Notes under the pieces: generated by a model | Told to the model about the DNA's origin: nothing | Database searches by the model: none | The model's input: only the letters and a program-made list of their open reading frames with translations | Translations under genes and position numbers: made by a program | Part shown: positions 8,677-16,670 of the stretch, in pieces | Layout: each line of letters opens with the position of its first letter | Numbering within the stretch: position 1 is the stretch's first letter | Assembly: GCA_027621915.1 (NCBI GenBank) | Contig: JAQCAD010000033.1 | Location: forward strand, 1 to 36,618 | Origin: Pseudomonadota bacterium | Lineage (GTDB): Bacteria; Pseudomonadota; Gammaproteobacteria; Steroidobacterales; Woeseiaceae | Direction of reading: 5' to 3' | Length of the DNA: 36,618 nt

Positions 8677-9669
8677 ATGGCAACCACGACTGAGCAATCT
8701 GCGAACGTGACCAAAACGTCGCCTATCCTGGCCCGCATGACTGGCCGAAAGGACGAAGAAGCGCGTATTCGCGTGCTGGCGAACATCGAGGCCCTCGGTC
8801 TCAACGACAATCTGCTCGAACTAGAAACGCAAGGGTTTACGGTCCTCAAGGGCGTTCTATCCGACGATCAAATCGACCGTGCCAAGTCCGCGATCCTGCG
8901 GCGGGTGGAGCGCAACACGGGCAAGCAGATCGACCCGGAACGTGCCACGACCGATGACTTCCACGGCATGAATTATCAACATTACCTGATCTTTGACGAT
9001 CCTGTTTTTCCAGAAATTCTTCTGGAGGAGAAGCCGCTGGCGCTGATGTACTACCTCCTCGGCGAGAGTTGTGTGCTGTCGTCCATGGGCAGCCACTTCC
9101 GCGGCCCGGGCGGCATGCCCCTGCCGGCTCACGCCGACGGTGTATCGGTTGGCATGACGGAGGTTTCCCTGGTGGCCAACTGCAACTATGCACTGACCCC
9201 CTACAGCAGAGAAGCTGGGGCGGTGGTGCTGGTCCCCGGCAGCCATCGCAAGAACCGCCAGCCAACACCGCACGAGAACTGGATGGCCGGGCACGAGACC
9301 ATCCCTGAAGTCATGGCCAGAAATCCGGCGCCGGAAGAGCTGGATGCCATTGAATGGACCGCGCCCGCCGGTGCCGTGACGATGGATATCGATCCCGGTG
9401 ATGCCGTGGTGTGGCACGGGAACTCGTGGCATGCCGGCTGGCGCCGGGAGATTCCCGGGGTGCGCATCAATCTCGCGTCCTATTTCTGCCGGCCGCACCT
9501 GTCGACTCAGGAGCGCCGTGGAGACGATCGTTATCCGGAAGTTTTCGAGCGCTTCGCCAACGATCCGCGCATTGCTCAGTTGATGGGAGAGAATATTTTC
9601 AACGGTTGGCGGGAAGAGGGCCCTGACTTTACGGGTGGGAAAACCGCACCTTCGGGGCTGTTCGACTGA
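8677..9669 (+). CDS. Phytanoyl-CoA dioxygenase (PhyH) family protein, third copy
   Basis: Predicted Fe(II)/2-oxoglutarate oxygenase of 330 residues. The iron triad is His152 and Asp154 (LPAHADGVSVG) and distal His252 (NSWHAGWRR); Arg263 (GVRINLAS) fits the 2-oxoglutarate site. GAVVLVPGSHRKNRQPTP is characteristic of PhyH proteins. The start is supported by AGGAGG at about 8665-8670, 6 bases before ATG. The gene follows the second PhyH by 24 bp. Between residues 190 and 245 there is an extra stretch absent from the second copy. The N-terminal IEALGLNDNLLELETQGFTV is the clearest instance of the signature shared by all three PhyH proteins here. Confidence 0.9.
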   Translation: MATTTEQSANVTKTSPILARMTGRKDEEARIRVLANIEALGLNDNLLELETQGFTVLKGVLSDDQIDRAKSAILRRVERNTGKQIDPERATTDDFHGMNYQHYLIFDDPVFPEILLEEKPLALMYYLLGESCVLSSMGSHFRGPGGMPLPAHADGVSVGMTEVSLVANCNYALTPYSREAGAVVLVPGSHRKNRQPTPHENWMAGHETIPEVMARNPAPEELDAIEWTAPAGAVTMDIDPGDAVVWHGNSWHAGWRREIPGVRINLASYFCRPHLSTQERRGDDRYPEVFERFANDPRIAQLMGENIFNGWREEGPDFTGGKTAPSGLFD

Positions 9670-9695
9670 GGAGGGCAGTGGGTAAGGAAGGCAGC

Positions 9696-10682
9696 GTGGA
9701 TTACGTGCAGCTTGGCCGTTCGGGATTGCGGGTCAGTCCCCTCGTGCTCGGGACCGTGAATTTCTCCTGGCTGACCGATGAGGCGGACTCGTTCGCGATC
9801 ATGGATGAGGCGCTGCGGCTCGGTGTCAATTTCTTTGATACATCGGACAACTACAACGCCGGTCAGACGGAGTCCCTGCTCGGGCGTTGGTTTGCCCAGG
9901 GTGGCGGGCGGCGTGAGCAGGTGGTGCTCGCGACCAAAGTCTACTCGCCGCCCAGCGAATGGGGCTCACCGGACGAAGCCCGGCGTACGGGAAGCTGGGT
10001 AGGGCCCAATGACAAAGGTGTGTCCGCCAAACACATTCGAGCAGCCGTAGAAGCAAGCCTCAAACGTTTGCAGACCGACTACATCGATGTGTACCAGACG
10101 CATCATGTCGACCGCGCGGTGCCCTGGGAAGAGTTGTGGCAGGCAATGGATGTGCTCGTACAGCAGGGGAAGGTCCTCTACGTCGGCAGTTCAAACTATG
10201 CGGGTTGGCACATTGCGCAGGCGCAGGCGGTTGCTCAGCAGCGCGGGAGCTTTGGTTTTGTCAGCGAGCAGAGCGTTTACAATCTGAGGAACCGCCACAT
10301 CGAGCTCGAGGTTGCCCCTGCCTGCGAGGCATTGGGCCTGGGTTTGTTGACCTATAGTCCGCTGGCCGGTGGCAGTCTGGCAGGCCGCCTGCCCGAAGGG
10401 GAAACCGGACGTCGTTCGTTCTTACCGAACTCCGAAGCTGACCGTATGCGGCGGTATCTTGCCTTATGCAAGGAAATCGGCGAGCCACCTGGCAACGTTG
10501 CCCTTGCCTGGGTTGCCGCTCAGCCTCACGTCACCGCACCCATCATCGGGCCGCGAACCATGGTCCAGTTTTCAGACAGCGTCAAAGCCATCGGCATACG
10601 GCTGGATGCGAACGTGTTGGAAGAGCTCGATGAGTTGTTCCCTGGGCCCGGCGGGCCGGCACCTGAAGCCTACGCGTGGTAG
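9696..10682 (+). CDS. Aldo/keto reductase
   Basis: NAD(P)H-dependent reductase of carbonyl groups, 328 residues, TIM-barrel, cytoplasmic. The catalytic tetrad is visible: Asp48 and Tyr53 (FFDTSDNYNAG), Lys81 (LATKVY) and His136 (DVYQTHHVD). The opening DYVQLGRSGLRVSPLVLGT is typical of the family. I place the start at GTG 9696, with AAGGAAG 5 bases upstream; GTG 9678 is the alternative but its purine-rich stretch sits too close. It follows the third PhyH gene directly. Known members of this branch reduce or oxidise sugars, aldehydes and ketones; here it may handle a carbonyl formed after hydroxylation, which is inference. Confidence 0.92.
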   Translation: MDYVQLGRSGLRVSPLVLGTVNFSWLTDEADSFAIMDEALRLGVNFFDTSDNYNAGQTESLLGRWFAQGGGRREQVVLATKVYSPPSEWGSPDEARRTGSWVGPNDKGVSAKHIRAAVEASLKRLQTDYIDVYQTHHVDRAVPWEELWQAMDVLVQQGKVLYVGSSNYAGWHIAQAQAVAQQRGSFGFVSEQSVYNLRNRHIELEVAPACEALGLGLLTYSPLAGGSLAGRLPEGETGRRSFLPNSEADRMRRYLALCKEIGEPPGNVALAWVAAQPHVTAPIIGPRTMVQFSDSVKAIGIRLDANVLEELDELFPGPGGPAPEAYAW

Positions 10683-10766
10683 TCAAATGCGACCGCTCAT
10701 GGGTGGTGACTATTCGGGTCGTCTACCGCAGCGGAAGCTCTGACTCAGACAATGTGAGGAGGTAAG

Positions 10767-10964
10767 TTGAAACATCTGGCATTAGAGGTGAATGACGGTA
10801 TTGCGCTCGTCACTTTTGGTAACCCGCCGCTGTCGGTCATGACGCCGCAGACCGTCCACGAGTTGCACGAGATGCTGCCCGCGCTGGAGTCATCCGAGGT
10901 CCGGGCCATACTCATCGCAACACGGGAAAAGACCCGTTATTTTCCCTATTTACCCATCACGTAG
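10767..10964 (+). pseudogene. Enoyl-CoA hydratase/isomerase, N-terminal fragment
   Basis: The first about 50 residues (KHLALEVNDGIALVTFGNPP, then residues up to EVRAILI) are those of the crotonase superfamily, which normally has about 260 residues. After about residue 51 the homology stops and the frame ends at 10964. The start TTG at 10767 has an excellent Shine-Dalgarno sequence (GAGGAGG, 10756-10762), so this was a translated gene of the cluster. The CoA-binding and oxyanion-hole region (AGADL-type) is missing, so it cannot be active. The remainder is not found before the insertion sequence or after it, so the loss was probably a deletion linked to insertion-sequence activity. Confidence 0.75.
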
Positions 10965-11093
10965 CAATTTGGGAATCCGTGTGTGTGCATGCCGTGCAAG
11001 GTACGCATGCCGTCTTTCCATTTATCGGTCAGAGTTTGACCGTTGCGGCCATATAGGTCGTAACCTGAGCGGCGCGTATAGTCAGTGCCAACC
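10930..11093. other. Unassigned segment between broken hydratase and insertion sequence
   Basis: About 160 bp lying between the point where enoyl-CoA hydratase similarity ends (about 10920-10930) and the left inverted repeat of the insertion sequence. I see no gene, no repeat and no match to the hydratase in any frame. It may be a remnant of another mobile element or foreign sequence brought in with the rearrangement. Confidence 0.35.
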
Positions 11094-12290
11094 TGTTGGG
11101 TGCGAATTAGAATTCAAGCCGCTGCTGGCAGCTGATACAAACCGCGGCAGTACGCTTGCCAGCGATAATTATTCAGGCGGGCAATCTTACGATCCGTGAT
11201 ACCACCTTGCTCGTTGGGGGGAGCGCGGTCGAGCCCCCGGTGAACACGGTCCCGGTTGTAATATTCCTGAAATAGCAGCAACTTCCGTTCTAGATCGAGA
11301 GCACCCCAGAAAGATACCTGATCGAGATACTCTCGCCGTATCGTCCCGATCAGTCTTTCAACGAATGGATGCGATAGTGGGACGTATGGCACTGTCTTCA
11401 CTTCCGTCACCTCGAGAATTCGAAGGTTGGCCTTCCATCGATGAAACATGAACAGCGGATCATTGTCGGAGCTCAGATACCGCGGGCTCTTAGTGCTACC
11501 GATGATGCTATTGAACATGCGGCAGACGGCGGGTCCGTCGAGTGCTCCGGCATGGACAGCGAAGCCGATGATTCGCCGGGTACATTGATCCATTACAACC
11601 ATCACCCAGTGAGACTTGAGGATTAGCGATTCACATCGAAAAAGGTCCACGCTCCACAAACTGTCTTTACTGTGGCCTAGGAAAGTGAGCCAGGACGGGC
11701 CGTTAGTTCCAGGCTCGGGCCGGTAGTGCTTGGCCAGCACGTGCCGCACCACATCCTTATCAACTTCGATGTCGAAGACCAGGGAAATCTGGTCGGCGAT
11801 GCGCTGATAACCGAAGTTCGGGTTTCTGCGTTTCATTTCGACGATTGCTGAAACCAGTTCTGGAGCAGGCCCTCTCGGACCCGGCTTACCACGATTTTTC
11901 GGCGTAAACAGCCGGCGCTACTTCCGTTTCACCAATGCTCGATGGAAGCTGAGAATCGTGGAGGGCTTAAGGACGATGGCTGATCGTAACAAGCGGGCAG
12001 GGCGCATCAAGATTGCGCATAGCCCAACAATAACTCGGTCTGTCGGTCGAAGGTCCGGTGCTCGCGCTCTTGAGCGATTGAGGATCAGAAGCTGATGTTT
12101 CACAAGCAGTGATTCGGCGACGACGGATCGAGCACCACCAGGCCCGAACAAGCGGGCAAGCGTTACGACAAGGTGGATGAAAAGTAGGGCGAGATCACGT
12201 ATCACTGATTCATCGTAACCAAAGCATCGCAGATGACAAGACTTGGAAATCTCAAGCATTTATCCGAAGAATAGGAATTCGCACCCGACA
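11094..12290 (-). mobile_element. Insertion sequence with integrase-type (rve/DDE) transposase, about 1.2 kb
   Basis: The element is bounded by 15-bp terminal inverted repeats: TGTTGGGTGCGAATT at 11094-11108, and AATTCGCACCCGACA at 12276-12290, whose complement is TGTCGGGTGCGAATT (14 of 15 match). The ends are 5'-TG and CA-3', as in IS3-like elements. One transposase gene fills the interior on the minus strand. I find no clear target-site duplication: the left flank ends GCCAACC and the right flank begins CGTTGTT. That suggests flanking rearrangement after insertion. The element sits exactly between the accessory cluster and core genes. Confidence 0.8.
11114..12259 (-). pseudogene. Integrase-core transposase, interrupted by one in-frame amber codon
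   Basis: The minus-strand frame runs from 12259 to 11114 and codes about 381 residues, broken only by TAG at 11920-11918. After the stop the same frame continues RRLFTPKNRGKPG and joins the downstream part beginning MKRRNPNFGYQRIADQ, so there is no frameshift. The N-terminal part (LLFIHLVVTLARLFGPGG, VVAESLLVKHQLLILNR) and the C-terminal rve domain belong to one family. The DDE residues are visible in SVDLFRCES, LSSDNDPLF and SHPFVERLIGTIRREYLD. The first about 18 residues look non-coding in character; GTG at 12206 (VIRDLALLFIHL) is a likely alternative start. The amber codon splits the N-terminal region from the catalytic core, so the copy is probably dead unless suppressed. Confidence 0.85.
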
Positions 12291-12452
12291 CGTTGTTGCA
12301 ATAGCCAGGTCCTTTCTTGGCCATACCGAAAGCATGGTCCTAATAGAGCCATTTATCTAGTTTCCGGCCGGATCATACCCCTGCATTCGTACAAGACGGG
12401 GTACGCGATTGGCGCACTATGGGAAGTAGTGGACCGACGATTGTTCTAGCAG

Positions 12453-13685
12453 TCAGGTTTTCTTCGCTATCGAGACCAGATCCGCGCTCCAGCGACTTGC
12501 TGAAAGCACAGTGAGTCGGCAGCCGTGCCATTCCACCGTGTCTCCCTTTACCGGAATCCGTCCGAGCAATTCCATGACCAGACCCCCGAGTCTGCGGGCT
12601 TCTGTATCAGCCGGTAGTTTGATTTCCAGTTTTCGGCATAGCTTGCGAAGCTCAATCGTCCCTAGCGCATGGAATGAACCGTCGTCCTGAATCCACAGGT
12701 CTACTATCACCCGATCACTTTCATCGACAATGTCGCCGACGATTTCCTCGAGCACGTCTTCGAGAGTGACAATTCCTTGAACATCGCCGTACTCGTCGAC
12801 GACTATGGCCATGTGGCGGCAGGCATCCTTGAAAATCCGCAGCAGTGAATCGAGGCGTGCGTTTTCGGGCACGACGATCGGCTCTTTGACCAAGCATGAC
12901 CAGTCAATCGTCTCATCGGATCCATCCTGCAACTGCAATAGTAGCTCCTTCGCAATTACGACGCCGCAGACCTGATCAAACTGATCCGTCGTTGAGAAAG
13001 GAAACCGGCTGTACCTGGAATGTTTCAGCAATTCCAATACCTGTTGTCGGTTGCTCTCGGCCGAAAGATATATGACCTGATTGCGGGGCCGCATCACATC
13101 CGACGCACTCAGATTGCCCAGCCATGATGCCCCGACGATGATTCCCGCCGTTTGCACGCCGATCACTCCCTCCGTACGTGCAAACGCAGTCAGCAGCCGA
13201 ATCTCTTCAACGGAAGTCATCGGCACGTTCTTCTCACTCCGCAGCGATCGGGAGATTGCCCCGCTTAAAAGAACAAGTGGGCGCAACGCGACGGTCAATG
13301 TATGAATACCATACGCGACCGGCTTGGCTAACCTCGCGGCATGCGCGATTCCGAGGGTTTTCGGAATGATTTCCGTGAAAAGCAGGACGGCTATCGTAAA
13401 TATGATCGCGAAAATCCACAGCGTTTCGGAGCTGAAAGCGTCCACATAGGCTGCACCTGCTACTGCGGTGCCAATCGTATGCGCCATCGTATTTGTGATG
13501 AGAATTGCGGCGATAGGCAGGTCGATCCGGCGCTTAAACTCCTTCAGGATCTGCCCGTGCCGTTTGCCTTGTTGAGCCAGCGACTCAACCTGTGCGTTAT
13601 TGATGGATAGCAGAACCGCCTCGAATATAGAACAAAGAAACGACACGATGAGCGCCACCGATACCGCGGTGATGAAAATCTGCAT
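12453..13685 (-). CDS. CNNM/CorC (HlyC) family membrane protein with DUF21, CBS pair and transporter-associated domain
   Basis: Inner-membrane protein of 410 residues, probably a divalent-cation (magnesium/cobalt) transport or homeostasis protein. Order: DUF21/CNNM membrane domain at about 1-170, with hydrophobic segments MQIFITAVSVALIVSFLCSI, LPIAAILITNTMAHTIGTAV and IFAIIFTIAVLLFTEIIPKT; a CBS pair at about 190-310, ending in MAIVVDEYGDVQGIVTLEDV; then a CorC_HlyC domain to the C-terminus. The EIIPK motif of the family is present. ATG at 13685 is chosen because GGAGGA lies 4-5 bases upstream; an extension to 13769 would put a poor, polar sequence before the first membrane helix. It faces the insertion sequence at its 3' end and is not part of either neighbouring operon. 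Often misnamed hemolysin. Confidence 0.9.
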   Translation of the reverse strand: MQIFITAVSVALIVSFLCSIFEAVLLSINNAQVESLAQQGKRHGQILKEFKRRIDLPIAAILITNTMAHTIGTAVAGAAYVDAFSSETLWIFAIIFTIAVLLFTEIIPKTLGIAHAARLAKPVAYGIHTLTVALRPLVLLSGAISRSLRSEKNVPMTSVEEIRLLTAFARTEGVIGVQTAGIIVGASWLGNLSASDVMRPRNQVIYLSAESNRQQVLELLKHSRYSRFPFSTTDQFDQVCGVVIAKELLLQLQDGSDETIDWSCLVKEPIVVPENARLDSLLRIFKDACRHMAIVVDEYGDVQGIVTLEDVLEEIVGDIVDESDRVIVDLWIQDDGSFHALGTIELRKLCRKLEIKLPADTEARRLGGLVMELLGRIPVKGDTVEWHGCRLTVLSASRWSADLVSIAKKT

Positions 13686-14438
13686 GATGTCCTCCAACGA
13701 CGAAACCTGCTCGCAGATACCGGGCATTCCGGTTCTCACAATGGTATTACCGAGCACATGGCTGGTCACGATTTAGACGATAACCGGGGTTGGCCAAGAC
13801 GTGGCCCATCGCGCCGGGTCCGGCAACCCATCGCCAAAATTGGCCTGGCCCTTATGAAGGCACTGATTGAAATCGGCATGATTTTCATTGCTGATGACAG
13901 GACGACGAACGCCGATACCGCGGACGCTCATTTCCCGGAACGTGGGCCCCAGGAAAGGTATAGAGTGAGCCACTGTTGCTTATGTCAGAGCCACGACGGT
14001 GGGGGGCGGCGCGCGTATATAAAGGGGAGATCGGATCCCCGCTACCAAAATGGCCTTGTGAATTAACGATGGCAACAGCGGGGGTACTGGCTGCAGGAGC
14101 CTTGGCCCACTCGCTCCAGCTACTCGCCGATTCTCGGTTCGCCGATAAGGTCGGGTCGGTTGGGATCGACAGGGCGATCGGCATGTAAGGTCGGCTTTCC
14201 GGCTTCGCAGGCTCATTCGCAACCTCAAAGTGCCGGTACAGTCCGAATCCCATGGCAGCGACGGCAGCCAGGATAATTGCCGTTCTGAGTCGATTAGCAC
14301 GGTAACTCGGCCATTTCACCAGCCCGCCGGGCTCGCGGCCGTCCTTTCTGAGGTCAGATGTCTGATTTGTTGGCGTCACATGAGAGATTGTAAAGCAGAT
14401 TAAAGAGCAGAAGGGCTGCCGCGTCGGCCGTTCCGTCA
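13686..14438. other. Gene-poor stretch between CNNM gene and rimP promoter
   Basis: About 750 bp separate the CNNM gene start from the rimP operon promoter. Apart from the doubtful membrane-anchored frame on the minus strand (13885-14379), I find no RNA gene, repeat or recognisable protein. In many gammaproteobacteria this position holds secG and tRNA-Leu upstream of rimP; I find neither here. Confidence 0.5.
13885..14379 (-). CDS. Hypothetical protein with one predicted membrane segment (doubtful)
   Basis: A possible 164-residue product starting at GTG 14379 (VTPTNQTSDLRKDG). It has one hydrophobic segment (RTAIILAAVAAMGFGLYRHF) and a Pro/Ser-rich remainder, which would give a small membrane-anchored protein. 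I recognise no family. There is no good Shine-Dalgarno sequence, the C-terminal third has an unusual composition, and the frame can be extended to ATG 14478. It may be a decayed gene or a chance frame in a gene-poor stretch. Confidence 0.25.
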   Translation of the reverse strand: MTPTNQTSDLRKDGREPGGLVKWPSYRANRLRTAIILAAVAAMGFGLYRHFEVANEPAKPESRPYMPIALSIPTDPTLSANRESASSWSEWAKAPAASTPAVAIVNSQGHFGSGDPISPLYTRAAPHRRGSDISNSGSLYTFPGAHVPGNERPRYRRSSSCHQQ

Positions 14439-14468
14439 TTGCACAAGTCAGGAATATTGCCGTATAAT
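14439..14468 (+). promoter_or_regulatory. Sigma70-like promoter of the rimP-nusA-infB operon
   Basis: TTGCAC (14439-14444) and TATAAT (14463-14468) are separated by 18 bases. The -10 box is a perfect consensus match. Transcription would begin near 14475 and pass through about 170 bases of leader containing two terminator-like hairpins before rimP. Confidence 0.7.
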
Positions 14469-14522
14469 CGCGCGCCAAGTCGCGGTGGGCAGTATGGAGT
14501 CGCGCAGCCAGAGTCTTCGCAG

Positions 14523-14550
14523 AAAAGGCCCCGATAAGGGGTTTTTTATT
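14523..14550 (+). terminator. First terminator-like hairpin in the rimP leader
   Basis: A CCCC-GATAA-GGGG stem-loop (14529-14541), extended by an A-run on the left and T6 on the right (14542-14547). It lies 75 bases downstream of the operon promoter, so it would act as an attenuator rather than as the end of a gene. The stem is short, so its strength is uncertain. Confidence 0.5.
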
Positions 14551-14574
14551 GTCAGCAGGATGATCATGCGGAGA

Positions 14575-14607
14575 ATTAGAATGGGCTTTATGCCCATTTT
14601 TTGTTTT
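14575..14607 (+). promoter_or_regulatory. rimP-leader-like attenuator hairpin
   Basis: ATGGGC (14581-14586) pairs with GCCCAT (14592-14597) around a TTTAT loop, followed by T6-G-T5. A terminator-shaped hairpin immediately before rimP is the known rimP-leader RNA element of gammaproteobacteria, thought to regulate this operon. Position (41 bases before the rimP start), loop and T-run all fit. Confidence 0.7.
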
Positions 14608-14647
14608 TAGAACATGTACTTATGGATTATTTTTAAAGTCAGTTGTT

Positions 14648-15097
14648 ATGTCGAGAGATGAGATAGTCAAGTTGCTGGAGCCCGCGATTGAACACCTGGG
14701 TTATGAATTAGCTGATCTTGAGTTAAAGACGGGCGGACGTGACGGCATTATCCGGTTGTTTATCGACAAAGCTGATGGTGTTGGGATCGAGGACTGCGAA
14801 ATTGTAAGCCGGCACGTCAGCGCGATTCTGGATGTCGAGGATCCGGTGCAGAGCAACTACTCACTTGAGGTGTCGTCGCCCGGCCTGGATCGTACTTTGA
14901 CCAAACCGGCCCATTTCAAGCGATTTATGGGCCAGGATGTACGCGTGAAATTAAGGTTTCCGTTGTCTGGGCGGCGCAATTTTCGTGGCGCCCTGAAGTC
15001 TGCGGATGATGAGAAGATTGAAGTTGAGGTTGATGGTGAGTTGCATAGCTTGTCGATCGCGACAATAGAATCAGCACGACTGATTCCGACACTTTAA
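14648..15097 (+). CDS. rimP: Ribosome maturation factor RimP
   Basis: Cytoplasmic factor for maturation of the 30S ribosomal subunit, 149 residues, the usual length. The N-terminal domain carries LLEPAIEHLGYELADLELK and the middle IEDCEIVSRHVSAILDVEDP. The family hallmark YSLEVSSPGLDRTL is followed by the Sm-like C-terminal domain. It is first gene of the conserved operon, preceded by the promoter at 14439-14468 and the leader hairpins. The 37-bp gap to nusA is normal. No strong Shine-Dalgarno sequence precedes the ATG at 14648. Confidence 0.97.
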   Translation: MSRDEIVKLLEPAIEHLGYELADLELKTGGRDGIIRLFIDKADGVGIEDCEIVSRHVSAILDVEDPVQSNYSLEVSSPGLDRTLTKPAHFKRFMGQDVRVKLRFPLSGRRNFRGALKSADDEKIEVEVDGELHSLSIATIESARLIPTL

Positions 15098-15134
15098 GAG
15101 TGCCGGATTCAAGCTATTTTGGAGTAGCAAGGTA

Positions 15135-16637
15135 ATGAGCAAAGAAATTCTGATGGTTGTCGACGCCGTTTCAAACGAAAAAGGCGTGGACAAAAACATC
15201 ATATTCGAGGCGATCGAGGCGGCACTCGCATCTGCGACCCGGCGGCGGCATGGTGAAGATATTGACGTGCGTGTTGCAATTAATCGCGATACCGGTGGTT
15301 ACGATACATTTCGCCGATGGTTGGTCTTCGAAGACGAGTCAACAGAGCTCGAGTTTCCGGATCGTGAGTTACGAATGATAGATGCCGTCGATGTCGAAGA
15401 ATCAGCTGTCCCGGGCGGATTCGTTGAAGTGCCGATGGAATCGGTCGATTTTGGCAGGATTGCGGCACAGACGGCCAAACAGGTCATTGTGCAGAAGGTA
15501 CGTGAAGCTGAACGTGAGCAGGTGGTCGAGGAATACCGAAGCAGGGTGGGCGAGATGCTGTCAGGTCTTGTGAAACGTGTTGATCGCAATGGTGTTTACA
15601 TCGATCTCGGCGGGAATGCTGAGGGTTTCGTATCGCGCGAGCAAATGGTCCCGCGCGAGCCGGTTCGGCCGCAGGACAGAATGAAAGCGTTGCTGGTGGA
15701 AGTTCGTTCGGAGCCTCGCGGGCCGCAACTTTTCATGACCCGAACATCACCGGAGTTTCTGGTCGAGTTGTTCAAGATCGAGGTGCCCGAAGTCGGTCAG
15801 GGTCTGATCGAAATTCATGGTTCGGCAAGAGATCCGGGGCTGCGCGCGAAAATCGCAGTTAAAAGTAACGATTCGCGTATTGATCCAGTAGGCGCCTGTG
15901 TCGGCATGCGCGGTTCGCGCGTGCAGGCCGTTTCGAATGAGCTCGCGGGCGAGCGAGTGGACATCATTCTTTGGGATGAAAACCCCGCGCAATACGTGGT
16001 CAACGCCATGTCGCCAGCGGAAGTCGTATCGATTGTCGTTGACGAAGATACCCATAGCATGGATATCGCCGTCGATGAGGACAAGCTCTCGCAGGCGATC
16101 GGTCGCGGCGGACAAAACATTCGTCTGGCCAGTGAGCTCACTGGCTGGGAACTCAATGTCATGACAGAGACCGATGCTGAGCAGAAAAGCGAATCTGAAA
16201 TGAAGGAGCTTATCGCTCTGTTTTCGAAGCAGCTTGATGTCGACGAGGAAGTCGGTCTGATCCTCGTACAGGAAGGGTTTTCCACGATCGAGGAAGTGGC
16301 TTATGTTCCTGCCGCCGAATTGGCAGCGATTGAGGAATTCGACGAGGACATCGTCAATGAGCTCAGAAACCGGGCGCGCGACGTTCTATTGACGCAGGCG
16401 ATTGTTCAGGAAGAGAAAATAGACGAAGCCGAACCGGCGGAAGATCTTTTGACGCTTGAGGGTATGGACAAGAGTCTCGCGTTCAAGCTGGCAAGCGAGG
16501 GAATAGTGACCCGCGAGGACCTTGCTGAACTGGCTACGGATGATTTGCTCGAAATACACGAGATGGACCAGGAAGTGGCGGCCGCACTTATCATGAAAGC
16601 GCGGGCGCATTGGTTTGAAACAGAACAGCAGGCCTGA
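15135..16637 (+). CDS. nusA: Transcription termination/antitermination factor NusA
   Basis: RNA polymerase elongation factor controlling pausing, termination and antitermination; 500 residues, close to the E. coli protein (495). Order: N-terminal RNAP-binding domain (1-125), S1 domain around residue 146 (KRVDRNGVYIDLGG), KH1 around 252 (VGACVGMRGSRVQAV), KH2 around 318 (LSQAIGRGGQNIRLA), then two acidic helix-hairpin-helix repeats (about 365-500). The presence of both C-terminal repeats is the gammaproteobacterial form, where they contact the alpha subunit and N protein-like partners. It lies between rimP and infB as expected. Confidence 0.97.
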   Translation: MSKEILMVVDAVSNEKGVDKNIIFEAIEAALASATRRRHGEDIDVRVAINRDTGGYDTFRRWLVFEDESTELEFPDRELRMIDAVDVEESAVPGGFVEVPMESVDFGRIAAQTAKQVIVQKVREAEREQVVEEYRSRVGEMLSGLVKRVDRNGVYIDLGGNAEGFVSREQMVPREPVRPQDRMKALLVEVRSEPRGPQLFMTRTSPEFLVELFKIEVPEVGQGLIEIHGSARDPGLRAKIAVKSNDSRIDPVGACVGMRGSRVQAVSNELAGERVDIILWDENPAQYVVNAMSPAEVVSIVVDEDTHSMDIAVDEDKLSQAIGRGGQNIRLASELTGWELNVMTETDAEQKSESEMKELIALFSKQLDVDEEVGLILVQEGFSTIEEVAYVPAAELAAIEEFDEDIVNELRNRARDVLLTQAIVQEEKIDEAEPAEDLLTLEGMDKSLAFKLASEGIVTREDLAELATDDLLEIHEMDQEVAAALIMKARAHWFETEQQA

Positions 16638-16670
16638 TCCAGGCATTAGCAGGTAATACGGAGTTCAAGC

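Noticed and set aside
13758-14066. Plus-strand frame of 102 codons upstream of rimP
   Set aside because: No family features, no ribosome-binding site, low-quality composition, and it overlaps other doubtful frames.
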